A DNA stretch of 40,859 nucleotides from Alphaproteobacteria bacterium (GCA_021776685.1 JAJFFJ010000158.1:1-40859), one strand, 5' to 3'; shown: positions 17,033 to 26,137, numbered from the stretch's first letter. Notes: generated by a model from the sequence alone, not told the origin. Translations and numbers: made by a program.

Positions 17033-18973
17033 CTACCAGCCGCCGCCACCACCGCCACCGCCGCCGCCGCCGGAAAATCCGCCGCCGCCGCCACCGGAAC
17101 TTGAACCCGGCGCGGTAGATGCTGAGCTGATGGCGCCGGTGAGGCCGGCACCGATCGAGCTGCCGAAATCATTGGCGCTAAACTGGTTCCAGTGAAGTCC
17201 ATAATACCACGCTGGCGTGTAATCCGCCCCGTTCTTTGACGCTGACGCCAACACGCTGGCAAACTGCTCGGCCCACTTGTTCTCCACGTTGAGTGCAAGG
17301 GCAAAAGGCAGGAGCCGCTCAAATAGTTCGGGTGTCTGTTTAGGTGGATTCAACAGGTTCAGCCGGTCCTTTTCCGCCACCGACATATACATTTTCAGGC
17401 CGTCAATCTCGTCCATCACCCTGCGGCCGTCGCTTGTGGGCGCCTTGATGTAGATCTGGAACAGGCTGTGGATCAGCGCGAGGCAGGCGAGGAGAACAAT
17501 CGTCAGCAATGTCAGGTCGGTACTCTCGTTGGTGGCATAGGCGATGCCGATGATTGCGGCCCCGCCGACGGCAAAGCTGCCGTAGAGTGCCGCCTTTCCC
17601 TGGTTGCCCAGGCGCAGATAGTCAACGGTCGTGATCAGGAGCCGGGCGCCCACGTACAACATCACACCCAGAACCAGCACCACCCAGAAAGTGTCCATCG
17701 ACAGGCTGAAGGCCACGGCGACATAGGCCGCGACCGCGATGGCGAATCCTGCGAAATGCCATTTCGCATTGCGCAGGAAATAGGCGCTTTCGTAGTCAGA
17801 TGTGAGCGATGTTTCGAGTGCGCTGACGGCGCTTGAGAAGGTTTTGTGGTTTTCCTGTTTCATGTGGATGCTGTCACGCCCGAACTGGAACATCTTCTTC
17901 GAGACGGCTTTCTCACCGCGTGAGAGCTTCGCGGTGTCCTTGCTCACCCGGTGCAGCTTGTATTCCTTGCCTTCCAATTGCTCGATGCGGATGTGCCCTT
18001 TGACCGCCATGCTGACCAGCGCGGCAGCAAAGCTTTTGTCATCGAAATCCATCTCGCTGACAAAGCGGCAAGCCGCGGGGGTGAAGCCTTTGGGCGGATG
18101 AAATCGCGGGATGATGGTCCCGCGGGCCGGGTCGCGTCCCACAAGAATCCACGCGATCAGGAAATAGAGACAGCCGACGATCAGGCCGACGGCGGCAGCA
18201 AGCGAGCCAGGGCTGTCGAGGAAAAACCACCACAGTCTCGTACTGAATCTGGGCGCCGTGACCACACCTTTCGGGAAGGACACAAAGACCGTCATGCCCT
18301 GGCGTGGACGGAGCGGCTGGGTCAGCGTGAAGACCGGGTTGCCGTTGTCATCCGTACTGTTGGTGACATTCTGAGCGCGGCCGCCACGGTAGCCTGTCCA
18401 GGCATTCACCTTCCCGGCTTTCACGCCCTTGGGCAGGCGCACGGTCACCTGGGCCTCGACAATTGGGAAGCGCCAGCCGTGGCCGATGGCGTTCCAGTAC
18501 AGTTCATCATGTTTCTCGAAGAACCCGAGGGCCCGCCGTACTCGCCAGACAATGGTGTAGGTATAGTCGCGGCCGCGCGTCAGGAGCGTGTCTGCATCGC
18601 CGATATAGAGCGCTTTGCCATTGGATCGGCCACGGGTGTGCCAGGGTTCGGGCCGGCCGTCGCGCAACACCTTGATCACGTCAAAGCCGATGGAGATCCG
18701 GCGCCCATGGGTGCCGCGGTAGGTCGTGGGGATTTCCCGGAAGATACCCCGGCGAATGGCGCGGCCCCGGGCGTGGACAGTGATCGTTTCCGTTACAGTC
18801 AGGGACGCATCGCGGCCGACCACCAGAAGCACTTGGTATTTTTTGATGCGTTCGGGCTCAAAGTTCGATTGCGCGTGCGCCGCCCCGGCAAAGCCGACAA
18901 ACAGGAAGATGGCTGCCAACAGGGGGAACAGTTGTAGCCCCATGGCCCGGGGGGATGTCCTCATCGTCGTCAT
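17033..18973 (-). CDS. DUF2207-domain membrane protein with Gly-rich tail
   Basis: A 646-residue protein with a signal peptide (hydrophobic stretch ending AGAAHAQ, about residue 35). The exported N-terminal domain (about 40-235) matches DUF2207: ITVHARGRAIRRGIFREIPT and a YTYTIVWRVRRALGFF strand. A membrane helix near 250-275 precedes a cytoplasmic stretch, then two membrane-helix pairs (about 410-455 and 475-520). The C-terminus ends in a run of Gly broken by Ser and a final Trp, as is common in this family. Its start is one base after the lemA stop, so the two are co-translated; LemA/DUF2207 pairs are widespread. The function is unknown, perhaps in the cell envelope. Confidence 0.85.
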   Translation of the reverse strand: MTTMRTSPRAMGLQLFPLLAAIFLFVGFAGAAHAQSNFEPERIKKYQVLLVVGRDASLTVTETITVHARGRAIRRGIFREIPTTYRGTHGRRISIGFDVIKVLRDGRPEPWHTRGRSNGKALYIGDADTLLTRGRDYTYTIVWRVRRALGFFEKHDELYWNAIGHGWRFPIVEAQVTVRLPKGVKAGKVNAWTGYRGGRAQNVTNSTDDNGNPVFTLTQPLRPRQGMTVFVSFPKGVVTAPRFSTRLWWFFLDSPGSLAAAVGLIVGCLYFLIAWILVGRDPARGTIIPRFHPPKGFTPAACRFVSEMDFDDKSFAAALVSMAVKGHIRIEQLEGKEYKLHRVSKDTAKLSRGEKAVSKKMFQFGRDSIHMKQENHKTFSSAVSALETSLTSDYESAYFLRNAKWHFAGFAIAVAAYVAVAFSLSMDTFWVVLVLGVMLYVGARLLITTVDYLRLGNQGKAALYGSFAVGGAAIIGIAYATNESTDLTLLTIVLLACLALIHSLFQIYIKAPTSDGRRVMDEIDGLKMYMSVAEKDRLNLLNPPKQTPELFERLLPFALALNVENKWAEQFASVLASASKNGADYTPAWYYGLHWNQFSANDFGSSIGAGLTGAISSASTAPGSSSGGGGGGFSGGGGGGGGGGGW

Positions 18974-18974
18974 A

Positions 18975-19544
18975 TCATCCTTCTACCTGCGGCACTTGCC
19001 GGGCCTGCTCATCTATCTGGAAGAATTCCGCCTCCCGAAAGCGAAACCAGCCGGCGACCATTGAGTTGGGAAAAATCTGAACACTGGTATTCAGGTTTCG
19101 CACCGTACCGTTGTAGTAGCGCCGCGCCATCTGCAGTTCGTCCTCCACCGTGGTCAAATCCTTCTGGAGGTTGAGGTAAACATCGCTGGCCTTGAGATCG
19201 GGGTAGTTTTCCGCCACGGCGAACAGTTCGACCAGCGCCCGTTGAAGTTTGCTTTCCGCCTCGCCGATCTTCGCCACGCCGCCGGCGTGTTCGGATTCGG
19301 CCCGGGTTTGGGTGATGCGGGTCAGTACATTGGCTTCGTGGATACGATAGGCTTCTGCCACCTGCACCAGATTGGGCACCAGGTCGTGCCGCCGCCGGAG
19401 CTGGACATCGATCCCGCTCCACCCCTCAGAGACGAAGTTGCGCAGGCGCACCAAGCGGTTGTAGGTGAGCAGGAGCCAGCCCAACCCCAGCACTGCCACA
19501 CCGATAGCGATCCAGAGATAGATCAAGAATTTGCCCCCACTCAC
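18975..19544 (-). CDS. lemA: LemA family protein
   Basis: A 189-residue LemA protein. One N-terminal membrane helix (about residues 6-26, IYLWIAIGVAVLGLGWLLLTY) is followed by the family's helical domain: YNRLVRLRNFVSEGWSGIDVQLRRRHDLVPNLV, then EAESKLQRALVELFAVAENYPDLKASDVYLNLQKDL and ARRYYNGTVRNLNTSVQIFPNSMVAGWF. The length and both motifs are standard. The first gene of a minus-strand unit with the DUF2207 gene and possibly the CARDB-like gene; the biochemical role of LemA is not established. Confidence 0.93.
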   Translation of the reverse strand: MSGGKFLIYLWIAIGVAVLGLGWLLLTYNRLVRLRNFVSEGWSGIDVQLRRRHDLVPNLVQVAEAYRIHEANVLTRITQTRAESEHAGGVAKIGEAESKLQRALVELFAVAENYPDLKASDVYLNLQKDLTTVEDELQMARRYYNGTVRNLNTSVQIFPNSMVAGWFRFREAEFFQIDEQARQVPQVEG

Positions 19545-19626
19545 GCCGGCCCTGAAGCCACTGCCGCAAGTCTATATTATTGCCGGCGGGCGTTAACGCC
19601 TCATTTCCGGCTTCGGCTATCCCATT

Positions 19627-19654
19627 TTGGATCCACCGACAGATGTGCTATTAT
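19627..19654 (+). promoter_or_regulatory. possible promoter before the leader peptide and hairpin block
   Basis: TTGGAT (19627-19632) and TATTAT (19649-19654) with a 16-base spacer. A transcript would start near 19661 with a 20-base leader containing GGAGG. Confidence 0.35.
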
Positions 19655-19680
19655 CAGCTTCTACGATGGAGGTTACGACA

Positions 19681-19719
19681 ATGACCCCGCCTGACAGTCC
19701 CCAGGGACACACAACCTGA
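19681..19719 (+). CDS. possible 12-codon leader peptide
   Basis: ATG at 19681 opens a 12-residue frame, MTPPDSPQGHTT, with GGAGG (19668-19672) eight bases upstream, one of the better ribosome sites in the window; an in-frame ATG at 19666 would give 17 residues. It ends nine bases before a series of hairpins. It may be a leader peptide or chance; three Pro, three Thr and one His show no clear attenuator run. Confidence 0.3.
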   Translation: MTPPDSPQGHTT

Positions 19720-19727
19720 AATTCCGA

Positions 19728-19828
19728 TACGTGAAAACGTAGCGCCCGGCCTGGACCGGGCGGTGGCTCCGAGCCACACCAGATACAACCCCGCCGCGGC
19801 GCAAGCGCCTTAAACTCGGCGGGGTTGT
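19728..19828 (+). ncRNA. structured RNA candidate, four consecutive hairpins
   Basis: Four perfect stems follow each other within 101 bases: TACGT-GAAA-ACGTA (19728-19741), CGCCCGG with CCGGGCG (19743-19762), GTGGCT-CCG-AGCCAC (19763-19777), and a 12-bp stem ACAACCCCGCCG with CGGCGGGGTTGT (19785-19828) that contains a smaller GGCG/CGCC hairpin. I do not recognise a known riboswitch or sRNA. No U-run follows on the plus strand. The strand is chosen because of the upstream promoter-like pair and the GAAA tetraloop; the minus strand could form the same stems. Confidence 0.45.
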
Positions 19829-19911
19829 TGCGTTCCAAGCCATCTAACTTCCCGAAAATTCGCCAAATTCGACCTATGTGAGTCCCATCTGGTCGCAGGA
19901 TCTCAAACGTC

Positions 19912-19940
19912 TTGACGGTCTCCGAAGGCGTCCCTATATT
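19912..19940 (+). promoter_or_regulatory. tetR promoter
   Basis: TTGACG (19912-19917) and TATATT (19935-19940) are separated by 17 bases, close to the consensus. Transcription would start near 19947, inside the inverted repeat that follows, and 30 bases before the tetR ATG. Confidence 0.6.
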
Positions 19941-19966
19941 TTCTCAAACGACCGTTTGGTTGAGAA
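19941..19966. promoter_or_regulatory. probable TetR operator
   Basis: TTCTCAA (19941-19947) is matched by TTGAGAA (19960-19966), and inside it CAAACG (19945-19950) and CGTTTG (19953-19958) form a second inverted repeat. It covers the predicted transcription start, so binding by the encoded TetR protein would repress its own gene and perhaps the fad genes behind it. Confidence 0.55.
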
Positions 19967-19976
19967 AGATCAAAGA

Positions 19977-20567
19977 ATGGCTGTGAAGAAGACCGACCGC
20001 GACGCTGTGATGGAGGCGGCCATGAACCTTTTCCGGGTGAAGGGCTATCACCATACATCAATGGCGGATATCGCGGAGGGGTGTGGCCTGCTGAAAGGCA
20101 GCGTCTACCACTACTTTTCAGGAAAAAAGGACATGGCGCTGGCCGTGCTGGACAACCTGATTGAGGATGCCCGCCGCAAGCTGTTCGCCGAGGCGAAAGA
20201 CACGTCGGTGCCGGCCGCTGACCGGCTGCGCACATTGGTGGAGGCGGTCGAGGGCTATTTCGTCGGCCGCGAAGGTGGATGCCTGATGGGCAATCTGGCC
20301 CTGGAACTGGGCAACGCCGATGCTGATTTCGCCAACCGCATCCGCACCTATTTCAATGACTGGAAAGATGCCCTGGCGGTCGTACTGGCCGAGGAGCATG
20401 GCATGAAGCGGGCCGAGGCACTGGCGGAGGACGCCATCGCACGGGCCCAGGGCGCCATCATGATGATGGGTCTGTATCGCGACGATGCCGTCTTCCGGCG
20501 CGCTGGCGTAGACACGCTGGCGCTGCTGGGCCTGGGCACGTCACCAGCCGCCAAGGCCGCGGCGTGA
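19977..20567 (+). CDS. TetR/AcrR-family regulator of the beta-oxidation genes
   Basis: A 196-residue TetR-type repressor. The N-terminal helix-turn-helix reads AAMNLFRVKGYHHTSMADIAEGCGLLKGSVYHYFSGKKDM (about residues 14-53), the family DNA-binding domain; the C-terminal half (about 60-190) would bind a ligand, plausibly an acyl-CoA given the neighbours. The ATG at 19977 directly precedes the domain; an upstream in-frame ATG at 19878 would translate through the promoter and operator and is rejected. It stands 91 bases before the thiolase gene on the same strand. Confidence 0.9.
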   Translation: MAVKKTDRDAVMEAAMNLFRVKGYHHTSMADIAEGCGLLKGSVYHYFSGKKDMALAVLDNLIEDARRKLFAEAKDTSVPAADRLRTLVEAVEGYFVGREGGCLMGNLALELGNADADFANRIRTYFNDWKDALAVVLAEEHGMKRAEALAEDAIARAQGAIMMMGLYRDDAVFRRAGVDTLALLGLGTSPAAKAAA

Positions 20568-20605
20568 ACCCGGGACAGAAATCACTGTCTAGCTGAAACA
20601 ACTCT

Positions 20606-20632
20606 GCCGGACCCGGAAAGACCCGGTTCGGC
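20606..20632 (+). terminator. hairpin between tetR and the thiolase gene
   Basis: GCCGGACCCGG and CCCGGTTCGGC pair over 11 positions with one mismatch around an AAAGA loop. It could end part of the tetR transcript or protect the downstream message. No U-run follows; the thiolase ribosome site (GGAGGA) begins about 15 bases later. Confidence 0.4.
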
Positions 20633-20658
20633 ATCCAAAGGACCCCTGGAGGAAAATC

Positions 20659-21801
20659 ATGACCGATGTCGTCATCGCCGGATACAAGCGTTCCCCATTT
20701 CATTTCGCCCACAAAGGGCACCTGACAAAAGTACGGCCCGATGATCTGGTCGCCAACACGATCAAGGCGCTGATTGCGGACACCGGCGTCAACAAGGACG
20801 ATATCGAGGATGTCTTCCTCGGCAACGCCGTGCCGGAAGGAGAGCAGGGGATGAACATGGGCCGCTATGTGGCCTTCCTGTCAGACCTGCCGATCACCAC
20901 CGGCGGCACCACCATCAACCGCTGGTGCGGCTCCTCCATGCAGGCGATTCATATGGCAGCCGGCGCCGCCAAATGGCGAGCGGGCGAAGCCTTCGTCGCT
21001 GCTGGCATCGAAAGCATGACCCGCGTGCCGATGACCGGCTTCAACCCGTCGCCCAACCCGGCGCTGGCGAAGTCCTGGCCAGAGACCTACTATTCCATGG
21101 GTCAGACCGCGGAAGAGGTTGCCAAGAAATATCAGGTGACCCGCGACGCACAGCAGGAGTTCGCGGCTAAGAGCCAGCAGAAGGCAGCCGATGCTGCCGG
21201 CAGCGGCCGATTCAAGGACGAGATCGTTCCCATCGAGACGCCGGACCATGGCGTGGTCGACAGCGACGGCACCATCCGCGCGGACACGACGGCAGAGGGC
21301 CTGTCGGGTCTTAAGCCGGCCTTCAGTGCCGACGGCACGGTAACTGCAGGCACTTCATCGCCCCTGACCGATGGCGCGTCTGCGGTCCTCGTTTGCACCC
21401 GTGAGTATGCCGACAAGAACAACCTGCCGATCCTGGCTCAGATCAAGTCCTTCGCGGGCACCGGGCTGGAGCCGGAGATCATGGGCATGGGCCCGGTCGA
21501 ATCCACCCGCAAGGCGCTGGCGCGCGCCGGCCTGACCGTTCAGGACATCGATGTCTTCGAGATCAACGAGGCGTTCGCCTCCCAGGCCCTCGCCTGCATC
21601 CATGAACTGGGCATCGACCCGGCGAAGGTGAACCTGGATGGCGGCGCTATCGCCCTTGGCCATCCGCTCGGCGCCTCCGGCGCCCGCATCACGGGCAAGG
21701 CAGCGGCCAACCTGAAGCGCGAGGGCGGCAAATATGCGGTCGCCACCATGTGCATCGGCGGCGGGCAGGGCATCGCTACGGTGTTGGAAGCGGTCAACTA
21801 G
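20659..21801 (+). CDS. fadA: acetyl-CoA acyltransferase (thiolase)
   Basis: A 380-residue thiolase catalysing the last beta-oxidation step, CoA-dependent cleavage of 3-ketoacyl-CoA. The acyl-accepting Cys90 is in [11 protein letters not shown], His335 in [16 protein letters not shown], and the second catalytic Cys365 in CIGGGQG. NEAFA supplies the third family motif. GGAGG lies 7 bases before the ATG. It is followed after 20 bases by the hydroxyacyl-CoA dehydrogenase gene, and the acyl-CoA dehydrogenase gene comes next, so this is a fatty-acid oxidation operon under the TetR regulator. A biosynthetic thiolase role is less likely in this context. Confidence 0.92.
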   Translation: MTDVVIAGYKRSPFHFAHKGHLTKVRPDDLVANTIKALIADTGVNKDDIEDVFLGNAVPEGEQGMNMGRYVAFLSDLPITTGGTTINRWCGSSMQAIHMAAGAAKWRAGEAFVAAGIESMTRVPMTGFNPSPNPALAKSWPETYYSMGQTAEEVAKKYQVTRDAQQEFAAKSQQKAADAAGSGRFKDEIVPIETPDHGVVDSDGTIRADTTAEGLSGLKPAFSADGTVTAGTSSPLTDGASAVLVCTREYADKNNLPILAQIKSFAGTGLEPEIMGMGPVESTRKALARAGLTVQDIDVFEINEAFASQALACIHELGIDPAKVNLDGGAIALGHPLGASGARITGKAAANLKREGGKYAVATMCIGGGQGIATVLEAVN

Positions 21802-21821
21802 GCGCCTGGCGGGAGAGAGAT

Positions 21822-24143
21822 ATGGAAATCAAGCAAGCAGCCGTTATCGGCTCGGGCGTCATGGGCAGCGGCATCGCCGCCCATCTCGCCAATGCAGGCG
21901 TGCCCGTCACGCTCCTCGACATCGTGCCGGACGGCGCGAACAACCGGAATACGCTGGCGGAAGGCGCGATCCAGAAGCTGTTGAAGCAGGATCCCGCGCC
22001 TCTGATGCACAAGCGCAATGCGCGCCTCATCACTGCCGGCAATACCGAAGACGACATGGACAAGCTGGCCGAGGCCGACTGGATCGTTGAGGTCGTGATC
22101 GAGCGCCTTGATATCAAGCATGATGTCTTCCAGAAGATCGAGGCGAACCGCAAACCCGGGTCGATCGTGACGTCCAACACGTCGACGATCCCGCTGGCCC
22201 AGCTGATGGATGGCATGCCGGATAGCCTGGCCCAGGATTTTGCCATCACCCACTTCTTCAATCCGCCACGCTATTTGCGCTTGCTGGAGCTGGTGGGCGG
22301 CCCACAAACACGGCCGGAAGTAATCGATACCCTGCAAGAATTCTGCGACGTGCGCCTGGGGAAGGGCGTGGTCACCGCCAAAGATACGCCTGGCTTCATT
22401 GCCAATCGGATCGGCACGCTGTGGATGCAATCCGCGGTCAACGCCACCATCGACCACGGCCTGACGGTCGAAGAGGCGGACCAGGTTGGTGGCAAGCCCA
22501 TGGGCGTTCCCAAGACCGGCATCTTCGGCTTAATCGACCTTGTCGGCGTTGATTTGATGCCCCACGTGGCCGCGAGCATGAATGCGGCCTTGTCGGCAGA
22601 CGATCCCTATGTCCAGGAATACCGGGAATCGGCTCTGGTTCAGAAGATGATCGACGAAGGCTATACCGGCCGCAAGGGCAAGGGAGGCTTCTACCGCCTG
22701 AACAAAGAGGGCGGCAAACGGATCAAGGAATCCATCGACCTTTCCACGGGCGAATATAGCCCGTCACGCAGGGCGCAGCTGGAAAGCGTCAGCGCCGCCG
22801 GCCGCAATCTGCAAGCACTTGTCGAATTCGACGACAAAGGCGGCGCCTGGGCCTGGGATGTGCTTTCCAAGACCCTCAGCTACAGCGCTCAGTTGGTGCC
22901 GGAAATCGCCGACACCATCGTCGATGTGGATGACGGCATGACCCTCGGCTATGCGTGGAAGTGGGGGCCATTTGAACTGCTCGACAAGATTGGCGCGAAA
23001 TATGTGGCCGACCGCTTGCGCGACGAAGGCCGCCCGGTACCGCCGCTGCTCGACCAAGTAGGCGAGGGCAGTTTTTACCGGGTCGAAGACGGCCAGCTGC
23101 AGTTCTTTGGCACTGACGGCCAATATCACGACATCGTTCGTCCCGAGGGCGTGTTGCTTCTGGAGGACGTGAAGCGCCGCAGCGAGCCGGTCATCAGAAA
23201 TGGCTCCGCAAGTCTTTGGGATATTGGTGACGGCGTCGTCTGCTTCGAGATTCACACAAAGATGAATGCGCTCGACCCGGACGTGGTGGCGCTGATCGAG
23301 AAGTCCATCGGCCTCGTCGAAAAAGACTACAAGGCTTTGGTGTTCTACAATGAGGGCAGCAACTTCTCCGTTGGCGCCAACATTGGCCTTGCTCTTTTTG
23401 CCGCCAACGTCGGCGTCTGGCCCATGATCGAGACCATGATCGAAGGCGGCCAGAATGCGCTCAAGAAGATCAAGTTCGCGCCGTTCCCGACCGTGGCGGC
23501 GCCCGCCAACATGGCGTTGGGGGGCGGTTGCGAAATTGTCTTGAACTCCAGCGCAATTCAGGCCCATGCGGAAACCTACACCGGCCTCGTCGAGGTTGGC
23601 GTCGGCGTGGTGCCGGGCTGGGGCGGGTGCAAGGAAATGCTGCTGCGCTGGCAGACCCATCCCAAGACACCGAAAGGTCCGATGCCGGCCGTGGCCAAGG
23701 TCTTCGAATATATCTCCACCGCCCAGGTGGCCAAGTCCGCCCAGGAAGCCCAGGAAATGCTGATCCTGCGGGACGGCGACGGCATCTCCATGAACCGCGA
23801 CCGGCTGCTGTATGACGCCAAACAGAAGGCACTCGCCATGGTGGACGGTTATCAACCGCCGGAGGAGGCGGAAATTCGCCTGCCGGGCGGCGGCGGACGT
23901 GCGGCGTTGGATCTCGCGGTTGACGGTTTCCACCAGCAGGGACTGGCGACGGACCATGACGTGGTCGTTTCAGGTGAGGTCGCCAACATCCTGACCGGTG
24001 GCGAGGCCGACCTGACAGACACACTGAGCGAGGCCGACATGCTCAAGCTTGAGCGCGATGCATTCATCAAGCTCTTGAAGACGCCGGCGACGCTCGCTCG
24101 CATTGAACACATGCTGACCACCGGCAAGCCGCTGCGCAATTAG
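21822..24143 (+). CDS. 3-hydroxyacyl-CoA dehydrogenase/enoyl-CoA hydratase fusion
   Basis: A 773-residue bifunctional beta-oxidation enzyme. The dehydrogenase comes first: NAD-binding VIGSGVMGSGIAAHL (residues 9-23), THFFNPPRYLRLLELV with the catalytic His and Glu, and a C-terminal dehydrogenase domain to about 440. The crotonase domain is at the end (about 465-680), with FSVGANIG, ANMALGGGCEIVLNS and GLVEVGVGVVPGWGG. This order is the reverse of E. coli FadB and fits the FadN-like type. It would hydrate enoyl-CoA and oxidise the 3-hydroxyacyl-CoA for the thiolase just upstream. GGGAGAGAG precedes the ATG at 21822. Confidence 0.92.
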   Translation: MEIKQAAVIGSGVMGSGIAAHLANAGVPVTLLDIVPDGANNRNTLAEGAIQKLLKQDPAPLMHKRNARLITAGNTEDDMDKLAEADWIVEVVIERLDIKHDVFQKIEANRKPGSIVTSNTSTIPLAQLMDGMPDSLAQDFAITHFFNPPRYLRLLELVGGPQTRPEVIDTLQEFCDVRLGKGVVTAKDTPGFIANRIGTLWMQSAVNATIDHGLTVEEADQVGGKPMGVPKTGIFGLIDLVGVDLMPHVAASMNAALSADDPYVQEYRESALVQKMIDEGYTGRKGKGGFYRLNKEGGKRIKESIDLSTGEYSPSRRAQLESVSAAGRNLQALVEFDDKGGAWAWDVLSKTLSYSAQLVPEIADTIVDVDDGMTLGYAWKWGPFELLDKIGAKYVADRLRDEGRPVPPLLDQVGEGSFYRVEDGQLQFFGTDGQYHDIVRPEGVLLLEDVKRRSEPVIRNGSASLWDIGDGVVCFEIHTKMNALDPDVVALIEKSIGLVEKDYKALVFYNEGSNFSVGANIGLALFAANVGVWPMIETMIEGGQNALKKIKFAPFPTVAAPANMALGGGCEIVLNSSAIQAHAETYTGLVEVGVGVVPGWGGCKEMLLRWQTHPKTPKGPMPAVAKVFEYISTAQVAKSAQEAQEMLILRDGDGISMNRDRLLYDAKQKALAMVDGYQPPEEAEIRLPGGGGRAALDLAVDGFHQQGLATDHDVVVSGEVANILTGGEADLTDTLSEADMLKLERDAFIKLLKTPATLARIEHMLTTGKPLRN

Positions 24144-24168
24144 GCCGGACCAGGGAAGGATACAGATA

Positions 24169-25965
24169 ATGCCGATTTACAACGCACCGCTTCGTGACAT
24201 GCGTTTCGTGCTGACGGAGGTCTTCGACTACGAGAATGATGTGGCGAGCCTGCCGGGATATGAGGAGGCGTCGCTCGACCTAGTCGATGCGATCCTCGAA
24301 GAAGCTGCCAAGTTCTGCGAAAACGAGCTGCAGCCCTTGAATCTCTCCGGCGATGAAGAAGGCTGCCACTACGAAAATGGCGTGGTGCGCACGCCCAAGG
24401 GATTCAAAGAGGCCTATGACAAATTTCGGGAGGCCGGCTGGACGTCGCTTGCCAACGATCCGAAATATGGCGGGCAGGGTCTGCCCCATGTGGTCGGCTT
24501 CGCGGTTGAGGAGATGATCTGCTCCTCCAACATGGCCTTTGGCATGTATCCGGGTCTGACCCAGGGCGCTTACCGTGCCATCGAGCGCTGGGCCAGTGAC
24601 GACCTTAAGGACCTCTATTTGCCGAAAATGACGGACGGCACCTGGTCCGGCACCATGTGCCTGACCGAGCCCCACTCCGGCACCGATCTCGGCATGATCC
24701 GCACAAAGGCGGAGCCGAATGATGACGGCAGCTACGCGATCACCGGCACCAAGATATTCATCTCCGCCGGCGAGCATGATCTCACCGAAAACATCATCCA
24801 TCTGGTTCTGGCGAAACTTCCCGATGCCCCTCCGGGCATCAAGGGCATCAGTCTGTTTTTGGTGCCGAAATTCCTGCCCAAGGAAGAGGGGGGCGAGGTG
24901 GTGCCCGGCCCGTCCAACGGCGCCCGTTGCGGCTCCATCGAGCACAAGATGGGCATCAAGGCCTCATCCACCTGCGTGATGAATTTCGACAATGCTCAAG
25001 GCTGGCTTGTGGGCGATGCGCACAAGGGCATGCGCGCCATGTTTGCGATGATGAATGCCGCCCGCCTGGGGGTTGGCATGCAGGGCCTGGGCCTTGCCGA
25101 GGTGGCCTATCAGAACGCCGCCGCCTACGCAAAGGAACGCATTCAGGGCCGCTCCCTGACCGGCACCAAGGAGCCTGAGAAGGCAGCGGATTCGATCATC
25201 GTCCACCCGGACGTGCGGCGGATGCTGCTGAAATCGAAGTCGCTGACCGAAGGCGCGCGGGCGCTGGCCTATTGGGCCGGCATGCTGCTCGACCGACAGC
25301 ATCGGCACCCGGATGAAGCCGAACGTGCGGAAGCCGATGATTTCGTTGCCTTGATCACCCCGGTGATTAAGGCTGTGTTTACTGACCATGGCTCGGACGC
25401 GGCCAACCTCGCCGTTCAGGTCCATGGCGGCCACGGCTACATCCACGAATATGGCGTCGAGCAGTTCGTGCGCGACGCCCGGATTACGCAGATCTACGAA
25501 GGCACCAACGGCATCCAGGCCTTGGACATGATCGGCCGCAAGCTGCCGGAAGGTGGCGGCCGGCTGCTACGCCGGTTCTTCCATCCCATGCAGGACTTCC
25601 TGATGGAGAATATGGCGGACCCGGAAATGGCGGAGTTCGTCAAGCCGCTGTTCAAATCCTTCGGGCAGCTCCAGCAGTTGACCCTGCATATCGCCCAAAA
25701 GGGCATGGCCGACCCGGAAGAGGCAGGCGCTGCAGCTACCGAATATCTCCGGTTCTTTGGTCTGGTCGCTATCGGCTGGATGTGGGCCCGCATGGTCAAG
25801 GTGGCCAAGGACAAGGTGGAGGGTGATGACACCGGTTTTTACCGCGCCAAACTCGCCACTGCCCGCTTCTACATGACCCGTGTGCTGCCGGAGACAGCGT
25901 CCCTTGGCCTCGCGATCATGGCCGGCAAGAAGCCGCTGATGGAGCTGGAAGAGGCGGCATTCTGA
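24169..25965 (+). CDS. acyl-CoA dehydrogenase
   Basis: A 598-residue FAD-linked acyl-CoA dehydrogenase performing the first beta-oxidation step. It has the short N-terminal family extension (YNAPLRDMRFVLTEVFDY), the FAD and substrate motifs MCLTEPHSGTDLG and ITGTKIFISAGEHDL, and IYEGTNGIQALDMIGRKL with the catalytic Glu444. A C-terminal helical domain of about 120 residues makes it longer than the usual 380-residue enzymes, as in the 600-residue subgroup. A GGGAAGGA site precedes the ATG; the gene follows the fusion gene by 25 bases. An electron-transfer flavoprotein would be the acceptor; its genes are not in the window. Confidence 0.93.
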   Translation: MPIYNAPLRDMRFVLTEVFDYENDVASLPGYEEASLDLVDAILEEAAKFCENELQPLNLSGDEEGCHYENGVVRTPKGFKEAYDKFREAGWTSLANDPKYGGQGLPHVVGFAVEEMICSSNMAFGMYPGLTQGAYRAIERWASDDLKDLYLPKMTDGTWSGTMCLTEPHSGTDLGMIRTKAEPNDDGSYAITGTKIFISAGEHDLTENIIHLVLAKLPDAPPGIKGISLFLVPKFLPKEEGGEVVPGPSNGARCGSIEHKMGIKASSTCVMNFDNAQGWLVGDAHKGMRAMFAMMNAARLGVGMQGLGLAEVAYQNAAAYAKERIQGRSLTGTKEPEKAADSIIVHPDVRRMLLKSKSLTEGARALAYWAGMLLDRQHRHPDEAERAEADDFVALITPVIKAVFTDHGSDAANLAVQVHGGHGYIHEYGVEQFVRDARITQIYEGTNGIQALDMIGRKLPEGGGRLLRRFFHPMQDFLMENMADPEMAEFVKPLFKSFGQLQQLTLHIAQKGMADPEEAGAAATEYLRFFGLVAIGWMWARMVKVAKDKVEGDDTGFYRAKLATARFYMTRVLPETASLGLAIMAGKKPLMELEEAAF

Positions 25966-25983
25966 TCTGTAAGGCAATTTTGT

Positions 25984-26014
25984 CCCCGGCCAGGTGTGGA
26001 TAGCCTGGCCGGGG
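25984..26014 (+). terminator. strong hairpin after the beta-oxidation operon
   Basis: CCCCGGCCAGG (25984-25994) and CCTGGCCGGGG (26004-26014) form an 11-bp perfect stem with a nine-base loop, 19 bases after the acyl-CoA dehydrogenase stop. Only CTTCG follows, so it is not a textbook U-tailed terminator. Confidence 0.65.
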
Positions 26015-26137
26015 CTTCGATCCGCGCCGCGAAAGGTGGAAACCCGCCGCCGATCTGTCGTATGATTTTATGAAGGCCTTGCACAAAGGGCCGCGCGGGA
26101 CTGTCCGCATCAACGTCTGTTCAGGGAGGCCCGTCGC

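Larger units (their letters stand above)
19545..19976. other. 432-base intergenic region between lemA and tetR
   Basis: No protein gene of normal size is supported here. Read left to right it holds the lemA promoter side, a plus-strand promoter-like pair with a 12-codon reading frame, a block of four hairpins, and the tetR promoter with its operator. These are listed separately. TCTCAAACG occurs twice, at 19901 and 19942. Confidence 0.6.

Noticed and set aside
19728-19828. Hairpin block as SRP RNA, tmRNA or a known riboswitch
   Set aside because: None of the conserved cores (such as GGAAGCAGC of SRP RNA, the tmRNA tag, or TPP and cobalamin boxes) is present.
19617-19838. 73-codon minus-strand frame across the hairpin block
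   Set aside because: It crosses all four hairpins, has no ribosome site and no recognisable sequence.
22764-23957. 397-codon minus-strand open frame inside the beta-oxidation fusion gene
   Set aside because: It lies opposite a well-recognised enzyme and is a by-product of high GC; no domain is visible.
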